Positions 42,649 to 54,000 of a DNA stretch of 64,000 nucleotides are shown piece by piece; the first letter of the stretch is position 1; each line of letters begins with the position of its first letter. Both the position numbers and the translations under genes were made by a program. The DNA lies in NCBI GenBank assembly GCA_047495785.1, contig JBLDXI010000033.1:682001-746000 (forward strand). The letters run 5' to 3'. The notes under the pieces were generated by a model. That model did not search any database. It saw only the letters and a program-made list of their open reading frames with translations, and had not been told where the DNA came from. The stretch is from Lepidodermella squamata (lineage: Eukaryota > Gastrotricha).

Positions 42649-44606
42649 GGCCCCTGCGCAAGGATGACACGCAAAATCGTGAAGCGTTCCATATTTTTTG
42701 AATAAAAGAATTACTAGCCTCATTATCGCAACTTGCCTCATAGGAGTGCCTTATCCTACCAGTCTGTGTTTGGGACACGGTTAAACAGCCAATCCTTGGT
42801 AGTATAGTGGTTAGTATCCCCGCCTGTCACGCGGGAGACCAGGGTTCGATTCCCTGCCAAGGAGCAACTTTTTTATTTTTTTTATTTTTTTTATAATTTG
42901 AATAGTCATAGCTATCGACTGGCTGTATAAAGTACCATCCCAGAACGGGCCCGAAAAAATTTATAATTTAAATTTAAGATCATACTTCTTGGGATCATTT
43001 CTTTATTTAGATTTGCCCCAACGTCAGCCTCATCTGACGACAAACCCAACCCGCGATGACGAGGCGTGGTGACTGGCCCTGAGCGCGAACTTGACCGCAC
43101 GAGCCTAGCGACCTTCACCGGTAGCTGGTCTCGAGGCGGCCGTTGATGAACGTTCCGGCCTGGTGGCTCTTTAATTAGGGCTACTTCCGGAGGGGTCAGT
43201 CGCTTTCAGAGCGGCTTTTTTAATAAAAAAAATAATGGAAATACGTCTGGGAGCGATTATCGTGCTTAAAGTTTACAAAAATCAATAATTATGAAGATTA
43301 TTACCGCTGGTCTGGGGAGTGACGTCAGTCATGGTCATAAGTAACAAGAAATAGGCCAGTATTCCGGAAAGACAAGTTTGCATCTGCAAAAATAAGAAAC
43401 TTCAGACAACATAAACTCAACATAGCCTAATAAATACCTTTTCTTCAGCTGATGAAGGCAGCAGAAATGGTAAAACCTAAAAATGGAAATTTTGGAGATT
43501 TGACTAAAACTTTGCTGATATTATCACCGTCGCGATGCTAGTAAAATGAGAACAATTATTATATAGTTTTTCCTGGTTATCAAAATGGCGAAATTACCTG
43601 ACAAGCATGGTTGGCATAATGAGAGTCCATACGTAAAACGAAGGTTTACGGTCGAGTCTAAACCAAATTTCAATGCCGGAAATGTTGGACGTCGTCAATC
43701 GCGGCATTTGACCGTTCAGTTCCCACAAAGGATGGCGAACATTTTCATGCATTAACAACAGGGCGGTATTTCTGTTGTAGACGTAATACTGAAGGTCTGA
43801 TTGAAAATAATGCGGACTTCGAATCAAAATATAACAGTTTTGGCTGTCATAAGGAAACGTCTGGAGTAGAAAAATAAAATCTAGGTAATTTTTCTGAAAA
43901 TTTCAAAAATTTACCCTCATGTTCATTTTACAACTGGAAAAATATTTTAATTAATTTTAATTGAATTTTTGTTAAATCCTTACTTGAGGACTAGGCGGAG
44001 TGAAATGATCCATACTACAACGCCTTTGCTGTAGATAGCGACAGGGAATTTTTCCCAGGCCTCGTTGTACAAAACTCGCTCAGCACTGTTTTCAATGGTG
44101 AAAACGGGGAAAAATATCGAGTTCAAATTCGGCAAAACTCGAGTCACATTCGCACACTTTCGACCGCCGATATTAGCCAGCCGCCGATCACGCCACGACA
44201 GCTCGATAAAGGTGGTCAAGGTCACTGTTTGATCTTTCTCCGAAACCCTGTATAAATTCTTGAAAAAAACGATTTTTTCCGATTTTTCTGATTTTTTTTC
44301 ACTCACAGCTACAACGACAAGGGCGGCGACTTTGAGCGGGTGATCGGGGGGTGTTAGGGTGACGCGGGTTCGATTTGCGCGTAAATATTCGGCGAAAATG
44401 AGGTTGCAGTGGCGAATGGCTTGAAGCTTCCGCTCGGTATGTTCGGTAGGGGGGTCATTGTCGCCGAATGGAAAATAGCCGTCGTCGAAAGACTCGCGGT
44501 AATGCCTCACCGTGTCACTCTCCTCGAACGCCGGGTGGCCGAGACTAATGCGGGCTGATGAACTGGCCAGTAGAACGAAAATTGTCCCGAAGAATATCAC
44601 CCGCAT
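41783..44606 (-). CDS. Cys-loop channel subunit I
   Basis: 531 residues. Exons 44307-44606, 43984-44258, 43915-43933, 43598-43860, 43528-43537, 43438-43476, 43305-43383, 41960-42446, 41783-41906. Signal peptide, N-terminal box FDDGYFPFGD, SWRDRRLANIGG, VFTIENSAERVLYNEAWEKFP, Cys-loop with TFPYDSQNC (first Cys in a 19-nt exon), SGIEIWFRLDRKPSFYVWTL, TM2 starting SSAEEKMQTCLSG, TM3, a 120-residue intracellular loop rich in His/Asn/Ser, and TM4. Two introns present in H are absent here. A 10-nt exon (43528-43537) is required to keep the frame between TM1 and TM2. The 858-bp intron 42447-43304 hosts U6 and tRNA-Asp genes on the opposite strand. Confidence 0.87.
42593..42698 (+). ncRNA. U6: U6 spliceosomal snRNA
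   Basis: Nearly complete match to animal U6: 5' stem-loop GTCAATC-TTCG-GATTGGC, CATATACTAAAATTGGAACG, the invariant ATACAGAGAAGATTAGCATGG (ACAGAG and AGC elements), CCCCTGCGCAAGGATGACACGC and the 3' stem GTGAAGCGTTCC, ending in T6. One change from the usual sequence is AAAATCG instead of AAATTCG in the 3' stem-loop. The 5' stem-loop is lineage-specific but fully paired. The T run is the Pol III terminator. Encoded within an intron of gene I, antisense to it. Confidence 0.95.
42793..42864 (+). tRNA. trnD-GTC: tRNA-Asp (anticodon GTC)
   Basis: 72-nt cloverleaf: acceptor TCCTTGG/CCAAGGA, D arm AGTATAGTGGTTAGTAT (A box), anticodon loop CTGTCAC with GTC, variable region GGAGACC... and B box GGTTCGATTCC. 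A T-rich Pol III terminator follows immediately. It lies 94 bp downstream of U6 on the same strand, inside the intron of gene I. Confidence 0.96.
42905..43220 (+). other. GC-rich block after the U6/tRNA pair, possible further Pol III RNA
   Basis: About 300 bp of GC-rich sequence within an otherwise AT-rich intron, ending GTCGCTTTCAGAGCGGCTTTTTTA, a short hairpin followed by T6 as in Pol III terminators. It matches no snRNA, 5S, 7SL or RNase P sequence that I recognise. Could be an unknown ncRNA, a decayed repeat or a regulatory segment. Confidence 0.25.
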
Positions 44607-44978
44607 TTATTCTAATACTATAGTGAAAAAATTGATTATTTTCTTCGAATATAAAACTGAAACCAGACCGCAAATAATGAGTATTCTTCGGGCGAATTCT
44701 TGACGCGCAAAAACGCGGTTATTTTTTTTCGCCACGGTCTGTAATAAAAATGTCATTATTACTATCATTTTTCACTCGGCGATGCGCCATTCAGGGACCA
44801 GGAAATTCAATTACCCATACAACAATGGCGACAAGCTAACAGGAACGCCTCATGAGAGGTCCTTAGCGTGAATTAATCAGCCGACGCCTCGAACTTATGT
44901 TGGTCCGGTTTTTTTTCTATATATGCCTACGCCATTTATGAACATAGTACACAAATTTATTTAAAACAATATTTTTCG

Positions 44979-47214
44979 TCAAAAAATTTGGACTTCAGAG
45001 TAATTGTAGACTCGAGAGTCAAGCTCAGCGTTATCGGCTCGAATTTTCAAGGTTGATAGCAATAGCCAGGCGTAGACGAAAATTAATATGATGATATAAC
45101 TGGAAAAATGGGGAAAATTGACTAAAAAAATCCTAAATTTCAAATTGAACTTACCAGGCTAGAAAAGCGTCATTTAGCTGTTGGGAAGTGACAACGCAGA
45201 CGGATTTTTTCTTTGACTTTTCTTGGAATTCGGGTAAGATCGATAGTTTTCGTACAGTTCGTTTCATGTTTAGTTTTTCGTTCGCAGCTATCCTTTCGAC
45301 AATCGCGCACATCACGCTGGCAAAGATGCCCAAAGCTATGACTACAACGTAGAAAATTGTCAACAGCGGGATGTTTTCACTGGCCCTAGGTGCTACATCG
45401 GTGAAATTGAGCAGTAACAGGAAGTAGGACAAAATTCCGGTTAAAATTGTTTGAAGCTTCTCCGACGAATGGCTAGGTAGGACGAAGGCTAAAATTGTTG
45501 TAATCGAAATCAAGAATGTTGGAACAATCAGCGTCCAAATGTAGAAGCTAGGTCGTCGTTCGAGCCGGAAGCCGATTTCGATGCCGGAAACGTTCCTCGA
45601 GTTGGCTAATTTACTCAGTTGACCGGTCATAGACCACAAAGGATGCGTCACATTTTCGTTCCATAACAGCATAGCTTGGTCAGGGGAGTAGACGAAGTAT
45701 TGTAGTTCGTCGAAAAAATAATGAGGAGATCTGAAAATAAATCAATGACCATAAAAAGGGTTCAATTTTGGCGAAACTACGGAACCTTTAGCTCAAAGGA
45801 TTCTGAATTTGGACCGAATTTTTTCCAAATTTCTTGGAAATTTTAAGATTTTTTTCTGATTTTCGGCAATTAGTGGATAATTTTTTATAATTTAAATAAG
45901 CTTAAAGTTTTAATTCAACTAATTTTATGAAATTAAACCTACCGAGAAAAATTTACTATGTTTTATCTGCGACTTAATCGAAGAAACGGAAACTTTACCG
46001 GGGAAACCCGAAAAATTCCCGATTGGTTTTACACGGTTGGACCAATTTTTTTAATGTCACTTGTCATACTTGATTAATAATCTCGAGATTTTTTGAATTT
46101 TTCAAAAAAAATTCTGGCCATGAGATGTGAATTGACTCATTTTAGAGTTTTTGAAGCCTAATCCTGTAATTTCTTTGCTTGCATTCTAATGGGACACGCT
46201 CTATTATATGAGAGTCCCAAAACAACAAGAGCTAAAGAGACAAAAAATTCGTAAAATCATTAGCCAAGAAGATGTTACCTACCTAACAGATATCTGGCAG
46301 TTTTGAACGTCAAAAGGAAATGCCTGCATTATAAACTGGCACTGAAAAAATATTGAAATTAAAAAATTTCTAAATTTTGGGCAAATTTACGTTGAGCATA
46401 ATTCGGAAAGATGTGACCCAACTGATAACGGTGCGATTGTGCACGACAATCGGAAACTTTTCCCACGCTTCGTAGTATAGCGTTCTGTCGGCACTATTTT
46501 CGATGGTCCAAAGCGGGAACCAGATGCTGTCGGAAAATTTCGGGACAATAATCATATCCTCGCCGCATTCGTCGTCGGTTGCATTCAGCAATCGAGGATC
46601 TCGCCAACTTTGATACGAAAATTTGGAAATTTAACCAATAAAATTCGTTTAAAAATACCTCAACTCAATAACACAGCTCAACGTCACAGTTTGATCACGT
46701 TCGTTAACTTGAATTTGAATAAATAAAATAAAAATAATGATAATAATTAAGATTTACCCTCGAAAATGTTGGTGACAAGGAACATGACTGCGACTTTGAC
46801 CGGTAAACTGGGTAGTGTTTTTGACAGAATTTCCTTGTTCTCCCGCAAATATTTCGCAAACTGTAAATTGCACCTTTTAATTCGCAAAAGTTTCTCATTT
46901 TGCTCAGTGTTAGGCAGCGAAAAGTCAGAAAATGGCATGTAACCTATACGGAATTCTTCCTCGTAGCTGAGAACTTCGGTTTCAGGACCGTTATCATCCG
47001 TCATTTCAGATGTTGTAAAGGGTACATCACTTGGTGCGATGGAGTGTTTTTCCAAAGCTGGCTTGGTCGTCCCTCGACTTGCCTCCGAGTCAGTCTCATC
47101 GAAGTCGTAGAAAACTACTGTTGGAACTGAAGTTGCTGGAGTAAGGTTTACGGCGATTTCTCCAAGGCACAAGGCGAATAGCATAAATTCAACAAACATT
47201 TCGATTTTTGCCAT
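44979..47214 (-). CDS. Cys-loop channel subunit J
   Basis: 492 residues. Exons 46758-47214, 46659-46707, 46391-46607, 46283-46341, 45155-45730, 44979-45099. Signal peptide, acidic Ser/Thr/Glu-rich leader, the box EFRIGYMPFSD, RCNLQFAKYLRENKEIL, VTNIFEVNERDQTVTL, SWRDPRLLNATDDEC, FPLWTIENSADRTLYYEAWEKFP, a 13-residue Cys-loop with AFPFDVQNC, NVSGIEIGFRLERRPSFYIW, TM1, TM2 starting SSEKLQTILTG, TM3, basic loop, TM4, short tail ending in Phe. The TM1-TM3 region is one long exon, unlike H and I. Closest to K and L, with which it shares all intron positions. Confidence 0.9.
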
Positions 47215-47880
47215 AGAAAATTTGATTTATCAGGACACCTAAAATTCGAATACTAAAAAAATCAAAACTGTGCACCTATTAATAAGGTTCATGCCGAAAT
47301 TGAAAGGTGTTAATAGCCGACTTTTGGATTAGTTATTTCTGGAATGGTCAACGAATACGGGGTACAAGGATTAGGAGTAAAAAAGCAATAATCACGGCCG
47401 CTGAAATAAATTAATTCTGCAACGTGGCTTCAAATTTGATCGACGTATATTCCAATATTTTGTCTTTTTAATATCGATATAATAGAGTCCCAGTCTAAAA
47501 TATGAAAGACGCTTGCTACCTGAGGCAATAATTTCTCGGAAATATAAAGCATTCATTTGCGAACCAGTTTTTGTGGGGAATTACTATATCTTACTATTTG
47601 GCTCGTAAAATGCAAAAATGTAGTGTAATTATTTCACGCACTCTGATTTCTTGGCCTCATTTCGAGTAATGGAATCATCTTGGGACCATAATTTGATTAG
47701 TTCGGTTGATAGGTCTTATCTCAAACATAAAAATGTTCAAGTAATCGATCGCGGAACATCATCACCCAGAAGTCAAGACGTGCCATCTACAACTTGCTGA
47801 TACCTCTTCAAAACAGCTTAATTGATAGCTCTTTATTATTGCAACTCAAATAAGCGGGAAAAATTAGTTAATTTCTAAGA

Positions 47881-50050
47881 TCAAAATATTTGAACGTTTG
47901 TGTAGTTGAAAATCCGGGCGTCTTCCTCGGCTTTGTCAGATCGAAGTTTCCAGGTTCCAATCGCGAGCCAAACGTAGTTGAAAGCAAGAGCAGATACGTA
48001 GCTGGAAAAATTATGAAGTATAAATTTGCAAAAATTCCAGATTTTTCGAACAGCTCACCAAACCAGGAAAACATCGTTAATTTGTTTCGAATTTAACGAG
48101 CATCGCGATCGGTGATGCTTCCAAATCGCAGCCAAGTCGGGTAATATGCCTTGATGAACCCGTTTCTGCTGATCCTTTTCCTCGGAAACCCTGCGCCCGA
48201 TAACCGCGCACATAAGGCTTGCAACTATCCCCGTTGCTATGACAGCGATGTAGAAAATCGTCAACAGCGGAATATTTTCACTCGCCCTGGGTGTCACATC
48301 GGTGAAATTCAGTAACAACAGAAAATACGACAGAATTCCGGTCAGAATTGTTTGAAGCTTTTCAGAAGAATGACTTGGTAAAATGAAAGCCAGAATTGTT
48401 GTAATAGAAATTAGAAAGGTTGGGACAATCAAGGTCATTATGTAAAACATGGGTCGCCGTTCAAGTCGAAATCCGATTTCGATGCCGGAAACATTCCGAG
48501 ATTGAGGTAATTTGCCGTATTGGCCGGTCAGAGTCCACAAAGGGTGCGTGACGTTCTCGTTCCACAAAAGTAAGGCCTGTTCTGAGCTGTATGCGAAATA
48601 TCGCAGTTCATCGAAAAAATAATGAGGTGACCTAGAATTTGACATTTTTGGTAAAAAGTAAAAAATTATTGGCAGGAAATACCTCAGTGATATCTGACAA
48701 TTTTGGCTGTCGAAAGGAAAAGATTGGACATTGAATTGGCACTGAAAAAATAAATCAACGATTTTTTAATATATTTCGTGTAAAATTTCTCACATTAACG
48801 ATAATTCTGAACGAAGTTACCCAACTGACGACGCTTCGATCGTGAACAACGGCCGGGAATTTTTCCCATGCTTCGTAGTAGAGTGTTCGATCGGCGCTGT
48901 TTTCGACGGTCCAAAGCGGGAACCAGATGGTGTCGAAGAAATTCGGAATTATGAACATGACCTCGGCGCACTCGTCATCGACTGATTTCAATAGTCGCCG
49001 ATCTCTCCAGCTGCGCAGAAAATATTCAAATTTTATAAAAAAAAATTATTAAATCATTGGAAAGGTGGGTACTTATGATTCCCAATTTTCCTATTTTTTA
49101 TTTCCGCTGATTAAAAATGAAAATTTGTTAATTTTGACCCGAATTTGCATATGCCACGGCCTTGTGAGCTTAAAACTTGAAATGTGGGTCAAATGAGGTC
49201 TTAATGTCGAATTTCGCTCTAATTATGGCAAATGCTGATAAGACATGGAATCTTTATTGATATCTTCAAAAACCCATTTTCATTTAACATTGATATATTT
49301 ACATCTATCATGAGAAAATTCGAAATATTATAAAACAGAATTAATTATAGGTTTTACCTCATTTCGATAATACAGCTCAAGGTCACCGTTCCATCTCTTT
49401 CGTTCACTATAGGTAGAGAGAGCTGTTTGAATAAATCTCGGCCATTTCTTTAACTCACCTTCAAAGATGTTGGTAACAAGAAACATGACAGCAACTTTGA
49501 CGGGTAAATTAGGCAGAGTTTTCGATAAAATGTCTTTATTCTCCTGCAAATACTTCGCAAATGCTAGATTACACCGTTTGATGTGATGCAGTTTCTCCTG
49601 CTGCTCCGACGATATCTCCGTCTCATCGGAGAAAGGCATATAGCCCTGGCGAAACTCTTCCTCATACGTCAACTCAGGCGGCTTTTCGTAGTGCTCAGTC
49701 AACGAATGCGGAGCGTCGTGAGAATTATTTTTAGGCGCCGCCGAAGTGACCTCATCAGCCTCGGTTACAGTCGTGTTTTCCCGGCTATCGAGCTGGTAAA
49801 TAATTGATGCAGCAATTTGCCTCTCCTTCATTATCCTATCAGCCAGAGCAGCTGTCTGGTCGCTGTTGATGGGCGAATCATCTTCATCGAAGTCGTAAAC
49901 AAACATAGTTGGGACGGTTGTAGTCGAGACCTCAGACGATTGGGTCGTGGCTAAAGTTTGTAAATTACGTAAAATTCTACGCCGGCTTGGTACGTTTGAA
50001 GTCAGAGCAGGGATTGTGACGGCGGACAGCAGCCACCAAATGAGAAACAT
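47881..50050 (-). CDS. Cys-loop channel subunit K
   Basis: 536 residues, same six-exon structure as J: 49459-50050, 49358-49406, 48794-49010, 48683-48741, 48059-48631, 47881-48001. The leader is longer (about 150 residues, Thr/Ser/Asp/Glu-rich with sequons) before the box EFRQGYMPFSDETE. Then RCNLAFAKYLQENKDILSKT, WRDRRLLKSVDDEC, Cys-loop with SFPFDSQNC, RNVSGIEIGFRLERRPMFY, TM1, TM2 (SSEKLQTILTGILSYFLLLLN), TM3, loop, TM4. Intact. Tandem with J (666 bp between J start and K stop). Confidence 0.9.
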
Positions 50051-51090
50051 TTATTGTTTTACTTGGTACAGAAATAATTTTCAAAAATAGGGCGAAAACA
50101 CACTGACCGCGTAGTCTGATCAGAATAATAAATTGGGGACCTCGACGATTATAAATAGCACAGATCGATTTTTATTCACGCTGCAATATGTATTTACAGT
50201 ATACTGATGGTCACTTTGCATAAAAATTGTAAAACGATCGCAATTAAATGAAATTTCTGGTACAAAAATGTGTCGCAGCGCAGGAAATTGCATGCATAAA
50301 TCGTGAGAAATTAATGAGGGCAATAAATTACAAAACATAATCGTTCATGTTTATGAAAGTTCATTTCACCTCTTGAATTATTTAATATATTATGGAACTG
50401 TGAATTTTTACGAATATTCCAAAAATCTGAATGTAAGGCAACGACAAAACAGCAACTTCGCAGAACAGCAAATACGACAAAACAGCAAATTTTTTAGTTT
50501 GCGACAAAACAGCAAAAGATGCATCGACTTTCTGCTGTTATGGGCTAGACCTAAATTTGTCCCATATTGGGCCTAGACATAAGACGCTCAGTTGGAGATA
50601 CTTAGTTGGAGTCTCGTCCCCAATACCCAATATTGGTTTATTATAATTATAATATACCGTCACGATATCAAATTAAGAGCAATGAATGAAGGCAATGATG
50701 ACTAAGGCCGCTTTTTTCAGCGGGGCAATGTCACGTCATCACAGGTAACCTGTCTCGATTCGATCGCGTGTTTTCCTGCCTTCACGCCGTGAGCCTCGCA
50801 ACAGGAATACAAAACTTGCCGTTATTTTTGCTGCGCAGTGATTATTTATGTTGCCATGTAGGGAATCGTACGTTCGAATAATTCCAACTATGGGGCCGAG
50901 CGGCGCCGCGCTGCGATTAATTTGAGCAAAACACCGCGAAAATCACACGTAGCAGAGAGAAAAGAAAGCGATGACTGGCAGAAGAAGACGCTGCCATCCG
51001 CCACTAGTCGAAATCCAAGCCGAGCACCAACAAAATCAGCCATTTTCATAACACACAATTATTTTATAGACACAGCGAGATGAAGCAGCC
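50051..51090. other. Intergenic region upstream of K and N with short repeats
   Basis: 1040-bp divergent interval between K (minus) and the lectin gene N (plus). Holds four copies of a GACAAAACAGCAA-type motif (50441-50455, 50460-50472, 50474-50489, 50501-50517) and a GC-richer block at about 50700-51010. No gene is supported. Confidence 0.45.
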
Positions 51091-54000
51091 GTGATTATGA
51101 AACAAATAAAGTTTGCGATCCTACTAATTTGTTCCACGTTGCATTTTCCGTCCATCTTGAGTGGAACTTTCTTCTCTCGATTAACAGCGAAAAAAGTTCA
51201 GCCGATCTCAGGCAGCGGCCTATCTGATTTGTCATCTCTGACTTCTCGAACCATCAACTCAGTCAGCGAGCCGAATGTTTGCGCTGCCCATTGCTCAAAG
51301 GACCAGAGTTGCGAAACGGCAATGTTGCAAATTTCAACGAAAAAGTGTACCCTGTTAACGGCACCGGCTACAGGCTCGAGACAGGTCGAAACTGTCGATA
51401 ATGCTGATTTTATAACCTTCAGCGTTGCACCTGCAAGCACGGCCTCTCGAACAGCCCAATACACTAGCTTGCAAAATGTTACCTACTACTTTGGGGCGAT
51501 AAAAGAAGCATCCAGAAAACGTAAGAGCTATTAATGCAATGTTGGGGATTTTTTCAACATTTTCGTCGTAGCGAGTTGTTGGGACATGTACGATCCTAAT
51601 GCCCCCAACTTTTATGTGGAGGAACTTGGAGTAAGCAACAACAACCTTGGCGACCTTGCTTTTAGCTCGAGTTCGACCAAGGCGAGTACAATGGCCGCGT
51701 TCAGCAATCCAGCTCCGATGGCACGACTAGGCTCGGCCACGTTCTTCTGCTGGAAAGCAAATGTCACTAATTTGGCGAATGAATGGCTGAAGTTCGACAT
51801 GCAAAGCTTTGTCTGGGTCACTTCGATCAGCTACCGAAGCCGCGGTGCTAATGAATTTTGGCAGTCAATAAGACTTGAGTACAGCTACGACGATTACTAC
51901 TACAAACGCTTGTTCACAGGATCAGGCTTAGACAAAGTTTCTTTTAATAGCTGAAATTTGACTTATCTATTAACTCTGAAAATTCTGCAGATATTAGACA
52001 CGTCGACATCTGGAGCTTCAACTATACGAGTGGATTTGCATAGGCCTTTCCTGGCAAAGTTCATTCGAATCATTCCGAATGCAGATACTAACCCGGTTCA
52101 ACCTTATCGATGCATGCAGTTTTCGTTTTCTGGCTGCTCAGCCACTTGCACAGGTATGCTTTTCATCTAATCATAATGATTACTGAACATCCATATTTCA
52201 TGCAGAACTCTTGAGCGACGGTTCGGTGGAGCTGCAAAATGCGTTTTCGTGGGATACGTCTAAACAGATGACATCATTGGGGGAAACTTTGAGAATTGGA
52301 TTATTTGACCTTGGAAAACCAACTTTGGTTAACGGCATTCAGATCGAGGGCTGCACGCAAGGAAATCTTGTCAGTCAGTTCTCTGTGCAATACAAAATCT
52401 CAGCTACAGATCAATGGATCGATGCGGCAACCGACGCCGGTTCACAGGTTAGAAAAATATTTCTTCTTCATATATTATTCATTTCGAACCAATATACCTA
52501 AAAAAGACATTCCCCGGGAATCCTGACGCTATCAGTCCAGTGACTTCCTTTTTCCAAAACCGTCCATTAGCCGCGCAATATTTCAAAATAATTCCGGCGC
52601 TTTTTTCGGGCTTTGTCTGCTATGAAGTTCGACTGCTCGGTTGCAAGTCGAACCGGGTTGGCGGATTCATGAAAAATCTTGCTCGCGGGGCTCCGGTAAC
52701 GTTCTACCCTCAAGCGGAACCGGCCAACACTCCGATGACCCTCTCGCCGCCCTCGGCTATAACCACCCCTCGACGTGGACCTGCGATGAGCAATATCCAA
52801 AACTGTTCGAAATTGGCAATCAATGTCACTCAGCCAGTAACAGCTGATCAATTTATGGCAACAATCGATCTTGGCTCTAGTCGGACATTCAGTTCGGTGA
52901 CAATAACCACAGTCAACCAAGCTATCCCTGCGATACTATGTCCGGACAGTCTCTGGCTATTCTCAATACTAACTGGCGGGGATGACTTGTCGATGAACGG
53001 AAACCATGCGGTCATTGGCGCAGCTATTGGCTACGGAGACGGGCCTGATGGTAGGCCCTATGGATCGATATCATTTCCAGGCGGGTTAACTCGCAATGTT
53101 TTGCTACCCCTGCAGGGTTTGGAGATCGATTTGACAAATGGATGGTCCTGGTTTACTTGGGCTTACATACTGCCAGCGACTGCAGAGTCAGCGTTATTTC
53201 AAACCAACGTTGGACCGTGAGTTTCAATAACTATTTTAGATTAACGATAATTAGTTATCGAGTAATCTTAGTGGCCTCTATGGTTGGCGAGCAATTATCT
53301 ACTCCGGAGGGATCTTGTCAGTACAATACATAACAACACCTGATCTGCAGTGGACAACCAATGTGACAGTTCCACTCTCTCGTTGGTCTTTTATTGGCTT
53401 CACTTTAGATTGCCGCAGTGGCATAGCTCGAGTGTATGTTGATTCTTTGCCGAGCGATGTGCGATACGTTGGATGCGGAGCTAATACGGTGCCCACGGGA
53501 CCTTACGCTTTAATCGGGAGGCGAGGGCCATTAGCTGGGAGAATCGCTTGCTATCAAATTTATCGAAGACCGCTCGATCAGTCGGAGATCGTTGAGGCCT
53601 CTCTTTGCGCCTGGCAAGGTAAAAAATAATCTCTAGATAATCGACCCCATTTTTGACCAAGTTATCTTATTCAGCTCCACAGCCATTCGCCTTGTTCCCG
53701 CTTAACTGCGCTACCACTGAGCTTCTTCGAGGTACCTTAGTGATGACTGCAACTGGATCTCCTGCTTGCTCGTCAATGGATGTTTACCCATCTAGGTAAG
53801 TACATAGTGAAGTCATCAGTTTTACAATTAAAATGAACAATTCTCAAGCGCCTACACGCTAGCCCCTTCGGATACTCTTTCAATATCGAATTCTGGGTCT
53901 GAATTGGATCTTCAATACTCTTTCACAATATTGCTGCACGTGATGACCCCGGCCAATCAAACCGGCACTGTTTTTGGATGGTGGAACGGGGCGACTCCCG

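Noticed and set aside
42593-42698. U6 retrotransposed pseudogene
   Set aside because: The sequence is full-length with functional elements intact, proper T-run termination and no A-rich tail or target duplication.
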